A stretch of 64,000 nucleotides of DNA, from the NCBI GenBank assembly GCA_905178155.1, contig CAJINV010000003.1, positions 11,520,733 through 11,584,732 on the forward strand, given 5' to 3'. The stretch comes from Amoebophrya sp. A120 (lineage: Eukaryota > Sar > Dinophyceae > Syndiniales > Amoebophryaceae). Numbering within the stretch: the stretch's first letter is position 1; every line of letters begins with the position of its first letter. Positions 33,228 through 45,100 of the stretch are shown one piece after another. A program made the translations under genes and the position numbers. A model generated the notes under the pieces. The model worked only from the letters and a program-made list of their open reading frames with translations. It did not search any database and was not told where the DNA came from.

Positions 33228-36200
33228 TTAGAGCAAAATATCCGTCCAGAACAATTTTTTCTCAACCGCGTAATAGCTCCCAATTTGCTGCTCCTCTTGC
33301 TCCAGCCACAACAGACCCTGCTGTATGTCGAAAATGTCGAAATGTACCACAATCCGTATTGCCAAGTACAAGCCCGTGATCGCGGTAATCGGACTTGTCG
33401 TGGGGGAAAAAAATCGTAAAACTCGCATCACCAGCTTCTCCAACACAGACTCCTTGTTTTGCATCCTCCGGATCCCCATGGCGAAAAGGCAGAAGCCGAG
33501 AACCTGCTCCGCTTTATTCAAAAACACATAGGCCCGAAGCGGCATCGGCGTGGCCTCGGGGATGAGCTCGTGGAAGGTCCGTGGGACTTGGAACGGATAC
33601 GCGACTGCGGGGCGGAACAGCGCTGGCAGAAGAGCCGCGGCGACCCAGGAGAGAGCTGTTGTGAAGTTTGTTTTTGGGAAAGATTTTTCTAGAAGATGAT
33701 GCACTTCTAATCGGTAGTAAAGTAACAGCAAGAAGTATCATAGATACATTGTGCCATTTTTTTTTTGCAATCATGTTTTTAGTTTTATATATTCATTTCT
33801 TGAAAGAAATAAAAATGAAGAAAGTATACCCGACAAATTTATCAGCCACAGTGCGGCGTTCAGGTAGCTCCGTGCCCTCGGCGACGCCCGGCTGGACCGG
33901 AGAAAGTAGGCGGATAGGAAAAACGTCACCAGGGACTTCCCCACCGTCCCCGCGGTAACCGCCACATACGCGAAAATCGTCAACGTGAAGGACTCCGGGT
34001 AAGCCGACAGGTTCGGGAACCGCTCCGCCCAGCTGGGGCAGGCGAGTTCGTGCCCGACCTGGAAGCCGACGAGAAGTTTCACCGCCACAGACCCGAGTAA
34101 AGTATGAACTGCAAAAGTATCGTGCTAGTAGTAATTGCAATACAAATTAGCTCAGCATGACAAATCCATTTGTCATGCTGTTTTGCCTTGGGATGGAGAT
34201 TTGTAATGCATGACTGCAATTACTGCGAGTACGATACTTTTGCACAGGATATAAAGAGACTAGTGGCAACAGATACGCGGCGAAGAATAACGTGTAGTTC
34301 CTCAGTTGCGTCTGCGGATCCAGTATGGAATGCAAAAATGTCTGGGTCTGGAAAGTTGGAACTTGTGATGCTAACTTTGGAATCTACATAAAATCTGTAT
34401 TGCATGAACAGCAAAAGAGGCGCAATTTGTGCTACACGGAGAGGGCATTTCTCATGCGGTATGAGCATCAGAAAGCCCTCGCAAAATCTCTGATGCTAGG
34501 GCATGCATCACAGACCTCATGGGTCATGCAAAATCTGCATGACAAACTCCTGCATTCTTCCAGACCCAGACATTTTTGCAATCCATATCCAGTAGCTCCC
34601 AGAGCTTCCCGACCAAGTAGAACCCAATCCCGGCGTAGATGTCCTGCCACGCGCTGGCCGCGCCGAGCTGGAAGAATTCCAAACGGGAAAGCTTGGACTG
34701 CTCCCTGTACGGCTTCTGCTTCAGCCGGTACCACTCCAATTCCAGGTAGACGGTGTAGAAAAAGATCCACCAGGGGGTAAGGGTGTCGCCAAACCGCTGC
34801 ATCCAGCGAGCGGCTTTGCGCACGTCCTTGTAGTCGTACCCGGCGAATTGGGTGGAGGTGGTAATCAGTTCTTTCGAGGAACGCCGCCTCGGAGCAAACA
34901 CGTTTCCCCACAAAGAAGCTGTCAGGGCGGTGACCTGTATGGAAGTCGGGGTATTCGTATTTCATATTACATTGAGTGTACTAGTCTAAAGAAGCCAAAG
35001 TCAAATGATCATTTCTGCTGGCCAATCAATATGCACACTCAAAGACCTGCGTGCTCTTCTACTCCTTAATCAACGCACACTGTGCGTCACACAGTAGAAA
35101 TCCAAATCCGAGTCCAAAAAGTAAACAACAAGAACTTATGCTAGTTGTACCTCCGCCAACTTATCGACGAGCGCGACCCCGGCCGTCGCCGTGGCGCTTG
35201 CTTGGAACTTCGCGACGAAGCCCTCCACATCCAAAATTTGCACGCCGGTGGCTTTCTTGATAAACTGCGTGTAGAGGAAACACAGGAATAACAGCCCGAA
35301 AACGCCGGCAATTCCGGTGGCCGCGACCGTGTTCGACGCCGTGTTCCACACCCAGGACAAAAGCACCGCGAAAATCCCAAGCTGTGCCAGAATCGCCAGC
35401 TTTTGCTCCTGGGAGAAGGCGAGAACCACGTGGACGGGGTAGTACACCACGTTCACCGCCTCCGCGCAGAGCAGGATCCAGGGTTTCAGAAACAACTGCT
35501 GCGCGATGACCGAATTCCGCTGTTCGAAAAAGGACAACCGCGGGTTGTAGCTGGTCGTGTAGGAAAACGTCGTCGTCGAATTCGACCCCGTGGTTGCCCG
35601 CACCGAGATCTTCGCACCTTTGGGGTCGTCGGTGTGGAAGGGGAGGTCGTGCAGAAATTTCTGCTGGTTCAATCCCCGGAAGTTGGTTGACAACCGAAAC
35701 GACCGCACCGCGTTCTCCAGCTCCTCGTAGTCAGCGACGGAATTCCCCAACAACCTCCGGCTGCTCAGCCGCATCGTCACGTTGGGGGTGAGGCCCGGTT
35801 TGGTGGTGGCCGCGGAGACAAAACTCTCCTGCGGCATCTTGGTCGACGACGCGAAGCCGCGCTGGTTCAGATACGCGCTGTACTCCGCCCCGCGGCTCCA
35901 CCGGCCGGAGGAGAGGTCCTTGTTGTACGTAAAAGTCCGGTTGATCTGCTTCAGTTCCTGCGGCTCCTCCCCGAGTTTCGCGCCCCCGAGCCGTTGGACG
36001 ATGTCCTCCTGCTCCTGCCGCTTCAGCTCGATCATGATCTTGTTGGCGAGTTGGGTCTCTTCTTCCGGCGTCAGCACCGTCCCGTCCTGCGGGTCGGAAA
36101 ACTGCTCCAACAAGTAGTCCCGCATCCGCTTGTAGTCCCCCGCCTGCAACCCCGCGAGCGTTAGCGTCTCGCGCTGCTCGTTCGCAATCGGGGCGAACAC

Positions 36201-39200
36201 GGAATGCGACTTCCCGCGGAGGGAGCTGTAGGCGGTTTCCGCCACGTAGGAAAGGCCGTGGTCCAACACCATCTGTGTATCGTAAGGAAAAACCCCCCCT
36301 CCCCATATCGAAAACGTATCCGTCTGAAAATTTGTGATGCGCATTTGCGACCTCAAATCCTGTCTGTCTTGCAAGAAGGCAAGCCCAGAAAGCGTTCCGC
36401 ATTTTGCAGGCGGTTTGTGATGCTGCTTCGCTTAGAGCATACACGTTTGCCATGCTAGGCGCCTACGTCAAAACCTATCGACTGAGGCTTGGCATATGCC
36501 TGCACTCCTCTACTGCAAGACAAATCTGATTTGTGTATGAAAATCCAGCATCAGAGACTTCGTTTCGATATGGGGAGGGGGGATTTTTCCTTACAATACT
36601 GTGCGTTGAAGGGCTTCAGGGAGAAGTCCGTGTCGTCAATGTCGGTCCTCTTCACGGTTTTCGCCCGTTGGAACTTATCAAATGCAAAAATGTCTGGGTC
36701 TGGAAGATTCTGACACTTGTTATGCACGTTTTGTATGAGCCCTAATGTCTGTGATGCATGCCCTAGCATCACAGATTTTTTGAAAGCTTCTTGATGCCTA
36801 TTCCGCATGACAAATGCCCTCTCCACGTAGCAAAAAACGCATTCCTTTTGGTACTCATGCAATACAGATTTTTCTGGAATCCAAATGCAGCATCACAAGT
36901 TGCGTTCTTCCAGACCCAGACATTTTTACATTTGTATTTGATAGAACTCACCGAATTCCAGTTCCGTTTGCCGTCGGGACCCAGTGGACGCGGCCCGCGC
37001 GTACTGGGACCGCACGGCGGGGAAATTGTTGTTGTTCGTGTTGGCTCCTCCTGCAAAGGAAGAACTAGTACCGGGCATCAGTTGCTTCTTTTTCGAAGTA
37101 GAATTTTTCCTCGAAATATCAACCGTCGAGTCCGGCCTCTCGTAGCCGTCGGAGGAAAATTTCGAGACGTCCGCCCGGCTCCCGGTCGACGCGGCCGCGC
37201 GCGTGGCGTCGCCCGCCGGGGCCGCTTCGGCTGCGGACTCCCGCGTGGCACTTGAAGTAGATGTGTCGCCGCCCAACCCCATGCGGAGCAGGTGGCGGCC
37301 GACCTCGCTGTGGTCGGGCGGCGGCGCGGCGTGCACCTCGTCCTCCTTGTCGCGAAAGAGATACCCGTTCGTATCCCGATCGTTGTACCCCTTCACCACG
37401 TGTCTCAGCCCAGTGGACTTCCGTTTCTCCTGGTGCTTGTCCGTATCCGTGACGCCCACGACTGCTTCTTGGTTGGCGTTCTGCTTCTGCGTCAGCGCGT
37501 CGGAGGAATGGCCAACCAGCTCCGCCGTCAGCCCCCGCTGCATCGTGATCCGCGAATCACTTTCCGTCGTCATCCCCCGTTGCAGCGCGAGCGGGTTTTT
37601 GGTTTGATAATCACCCCCCGCTCCGTACAAACTCGCGCCCGTGATCTGCAGGGACGCGCCAAGCGACGACCCGCGGTTCGCGGAGATTCTCTCCCCGTCC
37701 AGCCCCTGGCGCTGCGCGCGCACCGCCGCGAGCGACCACGCGAGCACGAAGACGGTTTGGAGGAGGAAGATTAGTGGTAAAATCTGTTGCGTCCCGTTGT
37801 TCGCAACCATGTCGTCCACCGCGAGAATTTCCCCGATCGTGCGCAAGCTGACCCAGCCGGGGAAACTGGTGGAGTACGCTTGCAACACGAGGAGAAAAAT
37901 CGAGCAGATAGTGATGGAAAAAAACCCAATTGTTTGGCAGAACCAGAGCACGTGGTCCTCGATTCCGCACTCCAGCCCGTAGCCCAACTTGTACAATTCC
38001 GCCAGCAACATCGTGTCCAGCGACGGGATCTCCGAAAACCGCGGGCCGATATCAAATGCAAAAATGTCTGGGTCTGGAAGAGTGTAAACTTGTCATGCAG
38101 GTTTTTCATGACCCATGAGGTCTGGAATGCGGGACCTAGCATGACAGAGTCTGTGAGGTCTCTGCCATGCCTATCCTGCATGAGAAACTCCCTCCAAACT
38201 TGGTCGAAAGTGGACAGCTTTTGGCACTCATGCAACACAGATTCCTGCATGATTCGGATTTAGCATGACAAGCTGCAATCTTCCAGACCCAGACATTTTT
38301 GCAATCCATAGCCGAAGGACTCGGACAAATTCACCGAGGCGTCGTCCTTGATCATTTGCACGGACTGCCGCAACCCCTGCTCCGTGAAGGACAGACGAAT
38401 AGTGCTGCTCGGCGGCAAGTTGATACTGGCGCCGAACAGCGTTTTCCCCTGCGCGAACTTCGGAAATTTCCGCACCACGTCGGGCGTGATCGCCGCCGCA
38501 TCTTGGTAGCAGCACGCAACCGTATCAAATGTAAAAATGTCTGGGTCTGGGAACTTGTGATGCTGGGTAGCGTCTCATGATGAGGCTGCAAATGCTGGCT
38601 CAGCATGACAAGTTTCTGAGCTCCTAGGTGGTGCCTATTCCGCATGACAAACTGCGCTTCTGCATCACAGAAAAGCGCAGCTCTTGGGTAACGTGCATGA
38701 CAGATTTAAGAGTCATGCCAGACAAGCATGACAAACATGAATTCTTCCAGACCCAGACATTTTGACAGTTGATAAACCGCGGTCCAGAGCAACGTCGCGA
38801 CGCGGTTTTGCTCGTACCAAATGAAGAACAAAGAGAACGCGGAAACCAGGATTTCCGGGACGAGGACAAAAATCGCGGCCATGTTGAGGTTCACGTCCGC
38901 GGTGACGACGCAGCAGAGCAACAGGGTCAGGAAGCCGGAGAAGAGACTTGCCATCCGCATCAATTTCAGCAGGCTCGTCTTCTTGAACGCCGTCTTCTGG
39001 TAGAGCGCGTGGTACCGGAAAATCCCCAGCAAAACCTGCACCGCGGCGAGCGCTTGGAGGTTCGTCAGGAAACTCTGCTCCTCCTGCGACGAGCTGAAGT
39101 AGGGCCCGACGGGGTTCAAATAGGACAGCACGGACTTCGGGGAGAAGGGGAGGGAGTTGAAGTCAAACTGCTGCAGTTCGTAGGGCAGGAAACTGAAGAC

Positions 39201-40412
39201 CTTCTGCTTGGTGGGGTCGATCAGAGCGTGCCCGAGGTACTCCCCGACCGCCTATCAAAGTGAAAAATCCCCCCTGTCCATATGAAAGCCGAAATCTGTG
39301 GTGCGGGATTTTTGTACACAGTTCCAATCTGTCTAGCAGTAGAGGACTGCAGGCAGATGCAGCGCCTGAGTAGGGGCGTTTTGCTGTAGGCACCTAGCAA
39401 GGCAGGCATATCCTCTGTAGGCGATACAGCATTACAAAGTGCCTGCGCAACGCGGCTGATTCTCTGGCTTTGCCCTCTTGCAATACAACAGGGCCGATTT
39501 GTGGTCTCAAATCAGCATCACAAATTTTCAGTAGTGCCCCTTTTTGGTATGGGAAGGGAGGATTTTTCCTCACAATACCGCCGTCGCGGTCTCTTCCACG
39601 CCGTTGCGGCAGGTGTTGACGTTGGAGAAGGACAAAGGCGCGCACACCAGTTCGGCCGCCTTGTCCTCGGGTAACAAAGCCGCCGCGAGCGGGTAGCCGG
39701 CGAACCGCAAGACTTCCGCCGGGGTGCGAACGAGCAGGTTAAACGGCCCCTTCACGAAGATGTTGTCCCGCATCTGGTCCACGTCGTACAGCTGTTTCCC
39801 GGGGGGCAGAATCTTGTAGAAGAAATACGGGTCGAGGAGCACAAACACGAAGAACAGATTGTACAGCAACCCCAGAAACTCCGTGAACTCGATCATGTCG
39901 GGGCAGTGGAACTGCAATTGCTCGTCGTCCCAGATGTCGTCCAATTCAGAAGAAGTCGTGGAATCGAGGGACTCCGACCGCTGCCGCGCCGCAAATGATC
40001 CAGGAGACTTCGGGGAGTCCGGGACGGTCTGGCGGCCAAAGATGGAATTCGCCATGCGCCCGAAGAAACCGAAGGCGGAAGCGCGGGCGGGGGCGGACTG
40101 TCGTCGTGATAGGGTTTACTTTGTTCTTGTTCCTATGCCATGCGATGAAAAGCGACAGTTTTAGCAGGAAAAGAACTAGGCATACAGCATGTAAAAATGA
40201 TCGCATACCGTGAACGAGCCTTATACAGAGGAATTGGAAAAATACTAAAACAAAAATGAAAGTCTATTTTATACCCCCTTATCCTCCTTTTTCGCTCCAC
40301 GTTTCGACTGCGCCCTCTGCGACCCGGCCCAGGAACCCGCCCGGCCGTCCCGGTAGTCGGGTTGGTCAAAACCACCGGACATTGACTGGATGGAGTCGTA
40401 ATCGAGCGGCAT
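33228..40412 (-). CDS. large multipass membrane protein of unknown family
   Basis: Eleven exons that join in frame to about 1,580 aa: 40412-40275, 40097-39577, 39246-38774, 38516-38310, 38043-36943, 36669-36598, 36271-35151, 34934-34587, 34317-34251, 34096-33830 and 33655-33228. Three introns are GT-AG (40274-40098, 35150-34935, 33829-33656). Seven are introners (B3, A6, A5, A4, B2, A3, C1). The frame at 35136 that ends ...KLAEVQLA is a read-through of the donor GAG/GTACAA; the splice gives KLAEVTALTASLWGN. Hydrophobic segments include LGLLYNLFFVFVLLD, FSGFLTLLLCCVV, FFSITICSIFLLVLQ, ILPLIFLLQTVFVLAW, IFAVLLSWVW, IAGVFGLLFLCFLY, WWIFFYTVYL and FFLSAYFL, so at least a dozen membrane spans are likely. 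Spacing between early spans is loosely like polycystin/TRP-type channels, but no diagnostic motif is seen and I do not assign a function. Confidence 0.8.
34105..34250. mobile_element. introner C1 (family C)
   Basis: 146-bp element. Ends TGAACTGCAAAAGTATCG and CGATACTTTTGCACAGGAT. The interior has ATTTGTCATGC and its complement. Flanks GTAAAGTA and ATAAAGAG share TAAAG. Removal gives a continuous membrane span YLLPLVSLLGSVAVKLL. Confidence 0.88.
34326..34586. mobile_element. introner A3 (family A), perfect 8-bp duplication
   Basis: 261-bp element with ends TGGAATGCAAAAATGTCTGG and CAGACATTTTTGCAATCCAT. ATCCAGTA flanks it exactly on both sides (34318-34325 and 34587-34594), the clearest target-site duplication in the window. 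Removal gives KLWELLDPQTQLRN in frame. Confidence 0.93.
36280..36597. mobile_element. introner B2 (family B, inverted)
   Basis: 318-bp element, ends TCGTAAGGAAAAACCCCCCC and GGGGGGATTTTTCCTTACAAT. Flanks TCTGTGTA and ACTGTGCG share CTGTG. It lies in the opposite orientation to B1 and B3 by its interior sequence. Removal gives KPFNAQMVLDHGL in frame. Confidence 0.9.
36678..36942. mobile_element. introner A4 (family A)
   Basis: 265-bp element, ends TCAAATGCAAAAATGTCTGG and CAGACATTTTTACATTTG, with an extra GTATTTGAT at the right end. Flanks GGAACTTA and AGAACTCA share GAACT. Removal gives LEFGEFQRAKTVKR in frame. A 72-base exon separates it from B2. Confidence 0.9.
38052..38309. mobile_element. 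introner A5 (family A)
   Basis: 258-bp element, ends TCAAATGCAAAAATGTCTGG and CCAGACATTTTTGCAATCCAT. Flanks GGCCGATA and AGCCGAAG share GCCGA. Removal gives NLSESFGPRFSEI in frame. Confidence 0.9.
38525..38773. mobile_element. introner A6 (family A)
   Basis: 249-bp element, ends TCAAATGTAAAAATGTCTGG and CAGACATTTTGACAGTTGAT. Flanks CAACCGTA and AAACCGCG share AACCG. Removal gives LLWTAVACCYQDAAA in frame. Confidence 0.9.
39255..39576. mobile_element. introner B3 (family B)
   Basis: 322-bp element, ends TCAAAGTGAAAAATCCCCCC and GGATTTTTCCTCACAAT. Flanks ACCGCCTA and ACCGCCGT share ACCGCC. Removal gives ETATAVGEYLGHALI in frame. Confidence 0.9.
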
Positions 40413-42168
40413 TTTTTAGAATTTATTCCGCGGCGCCGAAAGAGTGCAATAGTCTTCCGTATCCTGTTGAATAAAAAGTGGCGAGTTGGAATTTAATATT
40501 TCAAGAGAGAATGATAAAACTAGCCGTAGTCAAGATGACCGGAGGGGATTCTCAATCACTGGTGAGGAAGGGGTTTTTTTTGGCGAAAATTTCTAGTTAG
40601 CAAAACGAAAAGTGGCAAAAATGAACCACGGCTAGTAGAAGCAGCCAGCTCGTGGATTTGTGTTTGTGTACCACCACGCGACAACGACAAAGGACGACAA
40701 ACGACCGGGTGTATCTATGAACGACTGATAAATTCTTTCCAAATTGCACGAGGAATAAGAACCGATAGTTCATTTGTACCACAAAAGTTGTGTAGGCATG
40801 ATCAATGACACCGAAGCAGAGTCGCTGGTTGTTGCAGAGGTTGCACGATAGCCTCAAACCTGTCAACATATTACCGACGTGCGTACTCGGTTTTATAGTG
40901 TTGCACGAACCGAAGAACTGGCTTCTGAGAAATGCAAAAACCGAAGTGCAGAAGCAGATGATAATCATGATATATCCTGTAACTACGTCTACGTCTATTT
41001 CGACTTCAGTGAAAAAATACAGCACAATAGACAAGCGAAATCGCTGACCTTGTGGCGCCTTGTCGACCATCATGATCCCGCCATGTGTGTCGAGGCTTGT
41101 AAACCAGTTGCTTTTATTGTGTCTGTTGCAACTAGTGTATAAATGTCGCACATTTTTTGTTCATCACACGTTCTATTTCGTCCTTTGCAACGACCTCGAG
41201 CTCGTTTGGATAACCCATGATCTTTCTAAAGCTGTATTCTCATACAAATCTGAATCTTGTGACAATTTCCTATTGCTAATGTTTATCTGATGAAACGGAT
41301 ATTAGTTCTGTACCCCGACAAAGTAGAGGTTTTGGTTGTGAACCAGTTCGAAACAAAGTGAATCGAAACTCTTGCGCGTTGTGATGCATTTTGTGTTGTC
41401 TTAGTTCTGCTCGGCTAATACTGCTGGATAAGCAGATGACAAAACAATAGCAAACTCTTAGTTCACAATTCAACCTTTCTTCGCTTTAACCTAGGGGGTG
41501 TAGGATGGTGAAAACATAATAGTAGATTTATTTGTTACTGTACAAAGCATTTGCATAATGAAAATTTTTAACACGCTTCTGAACTTGTTCTATCTCTAAA
41601 ACTCTGCGGACGATGGTGCCATATCATCTGGCGATTCGATTTGCGATTGGATGTTATAACGATAAAGAATAAGGTCTGATTTATTTTGTCTGATTAACTT
41701 TAACTGCTATCACCTGATAGGTTTCTCCTGCTATATAATGTCTGATATCTAGCAAAGTCTGATTTCTCTTCCAATAAAAGTCTGAATTCTCCTGCTCGTC
41801 TGATGAAGCCAATCTGAAGGAGGCTTTTCTGTTTTCACAAGGACCCTCTTTGCAGTGAAAGTTGTGCTATTTTTCTTCACGCTGGAAGTGTTTTCTAGTT
41901 TCTCACGCTCCTGTACTTTTGCTATTCAATTTGGAAGGCAAAAACCACAAATCTTCAGTTCGAAAAGTTCTTTCTACATGATGCTATTTCATCTCGGCCG
42001 GAGATTTGCTGCAAGAACGTGGACTCGCATCTTGTCGACGTTGCTTGTTAACAAGAAGTTTGATACAGTAGTTTTTCCTGCTTCTATCGGTTGAAACTCA
42101 TGTAACAAAATTTCACCGCGCGGAACAGTGAGACCAACCGGAACTGTAGTGCGAGCAGCAGAATCAGT
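40413..42168. other. AT-rich intergenic, no gene seen
   Basis: 1.75 kb, clearly more AT-rich than the genes on both sides. A 184-codon minus-strand frame at 40597-41151 has Phe/Val/Cys-rich composition and a mirror frame on the plus strand; I do not accept it. The part near 41640-41830 repeats TCTGAT words. It probably holds the 3' UTR of EFHC1 and the 5' region of the membrane-protein gene. Confidence 0.5.
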
Positions 42169-45100
42169 TTAGGCAAAGAGCAGCTTCATGTCGATGTCCG
42201 TCGACTCCGGGGTGCAGTACTTGCGCAGCAGCGTGATAATTTCCTGGTCCACCAGGCAGCCCATCTTTTGCAGGTCATCCGGCGAGTAGCACCCCTCGAG
42301 CCCGAGGCCTTCCTTTTCGAGGTAGGCTTTCAGCCGGGCCGCCACACGCGTCACGTCGGCGTACGGGAAGCTGCGAGTTGTAGAGTTGTTTAGTTGTTAC
42401 GTGCTGGTGTCGGGAGGCGCATGAGTACAATCAGCATCTGCTATCATGCATCGTCCGCATACATGATTGGGCGCGCTAAAGTTTGGTGAAGACCATTTGC
42501 CATGCAATAACACGACTATCACTATAGGAAACAAGCAGTTGTCTATTTTTATACTCTTCCGGGTGCTGTTCCATGTAGGCGAGAGAGTACTCGTCCGGTC
42601 GGAGCAGGCGGAATTCGACGGATGAAACGGTGATCATGTTGCCGACGAAGAAATCCGTAGACTTGTACCTGATAACGATTAGAAAAATTATGTATCTCAG
42701 CAAATCATGATGACCAATAGAATTTTAGCACTACAACCCATAGGTACCTCCTGCAACCATGCATTCGGAAAGTTCTCAGCCGCTGCGAACAGCATGAAAC
42801 ACCGCGACGAACCCAGCAAACAAGAAATCGATTGATAGATACCAAGTGCCCGTCTTCGGGTTCCTCTTTCTCTCCCTCTGCGCGAACTTGCCCTCCATGA
42901 ACCCGGAATTTCTTCGCTTCATTTCGTAGCAGGCCATGGTGTCCGTGCCGAGGTAGTAGGCGATAATGAATTTCCTGTCGGTATCTTCTGGGTACACCGG
43001 GTTGGCGATTTCGGCTTCGAAGCGCAGGATCATCGCGGCCTTGGTCATCATCTTGCGCAAGTCCTGCTTTGGCGGCTTCGGCATCAAAGTAAGGCAACCT
43101 GGGGACGATAGGGTAGTAGAGTTGCGTTGACGAGGTCACAAATGATTTTGAGTTCTAATAGCAGTATGTGGCGGGGGTATTAAAAGTGTTTTTGTCATTA
43201 TAGAGAAGAACCACGAGCCGCACTTAATAAAAACAAGTTCAGTACTTCCGAGACTGTCTTCCTCCGTGCCGACGCCCACGTGCGGTGGAATAGGCATTGG
43301 CATGGCGTAGCTCTTCGGCTCTGGAATGGTAATCGCCGTGAAGTCCTTGTTGTACCTAGTTTTTATTTTTGTGTTTGTCATGCGATAGAGGGCCAGGGCA
43401 TACAAGGAAATACAACAAGGCTGCCCTTCGCATCACAATTTTTTCTCTAGGTAGTACTAGTATCAGAAAAGCATGATAAATCTCCACTGGTTTGTCCTTG
43501 CTTGTTTGCCATGACAGAGCAAGTAAAAGTCTTATATCCATGTTTATCTGGTAATGTGTAAATTTATACCATGTCTTGTAGAACTCCTTGGTGAAGGGAT
43601 CGCAGTCGTAAATTTGCAGTTCCCGGCCGAAGACCGAAAGACTGCCGCCAACCTCCAAGTCAATCGGGAGGTAGACCTCTGGTTTTGGCTCCAACATACC
43701 CGGCAGGATCTTGTACAGAGGCTCCTTCTTGAGCGGACCTTATTTTTTGTTGTCAGGAAACAACGTGGAAAAGGAAATCGTACAACCAGGATCGTGAGCA
43801 TGCGAAAACCAGATGCTAGCGCAACAAGAAGTAGTGATGGTTAACAAGTCAATGGGGACAACTTTGGCGACCTATCCACCTGAATGCAGCAAGAACACGA
43901 ATAGAAAAAAAAAACACATTCTAACAATACCTTTCTTGAAGAACACCGGATAGGGGTCCCGACCGGAATTTCTAATGTGGTTGTCCGCAATCTGGATGTT
44001 GTTATCGGCGAGGAAGAAGGAGAGTGTGTAGTACGTCCTGCACCCGTACACCGTCTTGTCGTCCCAGTAGCAGTAAAAGCGCAACACTCGGAGGTCGTTC
44101 TTAAGAAACTGTTCCAGCTTGTTGTTGGTGCCACGGTTGCCGCCGATAGCCTGATGATTCGATGTTGATGGAATGATAATGAACGTAGTCTTTTTACAAA
44201 TTTTTTTGAACACTTCTTGGTAATTTACCAAAAGCGGCAAGACACCGCTGGCTCTATCACGCATCTACTTCGCAAACTGCGTGCAAAAATGATGAAAATC
44301 AAAGTTGTACAGTATACTACGTACCTTCTCGTTGTAAATTTGTCCCTCCACCACCTCGGTGTAGGTGGGCTTCTCCTCGTGCTCTTTGGCTGTTCGCTTC
44401 ATGGCGGTGAAGAAGTCCTCTGGGACATCCTCCTCCTGGCCGGCGTCAATGCCGTTCTTCTCGTAGTACCACCGGGTAAAGGCGTCGCACGCGACAATAC
44501 GATAGACGCGGGAGTAAATTTCGAGGTTCTGCCCGCACTTCAAGTCGTCGAGGCCTGGAGTTCATGTGTTGCAGTTTCGGTTTGGTTTCTCGCCCTTTGC
44601 ACGAATGATGATCCCATGAAGTAAAACGAAAATCAAAATGTGCGGATTCGCAGCTGCGCATGACATTATGGAAACACTCTGCTAGTACAGTCAAACAGAA
44701 ACATCTCTGTACCAAGAGTCCCTGATCCGTCCGCCCGCATGATGCAGTGTCTCGTGAGTAAAGCGCCACCCATGAGCCCGGCGTTCTGGACTTTTGACTC
44801 GGTCAGCTGCATGGTGCCGTCTTCCAAAAAGTACATAATGGTGACAAATCGCACCCGTGCGTTTTCTATGCATTGCAAAAGTATCGTACTAGTAGAAATC
44901 GCAATACAAATTTTTCCAGAAGGAAAAATGGAATTTGTAATGCTGATTTCGCTAAGAAACAAGACTTGTCATGCATGATTTCAATTAGTACGAGTACGAT
45001 ACTTTTGCACAGGATATTTTCGTAGTTTGACTCCGTTACGGACTCCTGCGTGTAGGCGAAGAATCGGCACACTTGTATGGAAGCGTCAAGATTGAAATCC

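Noticed and set aside
35136-35150. Stop codon after KLAEVQLA as the end of a separate membrane gene
   Set aside because: A GT donor and a matching AG acceptor at 34935 join in frame to the next membrane exon, so it is intron read-through.
40597-41151. 184-codon minus-strand frame
   Set aside because: AT-rich sequence, Phe/Val/Cys-biased, equal-quality frames on the other strand, and no recognisable motif.
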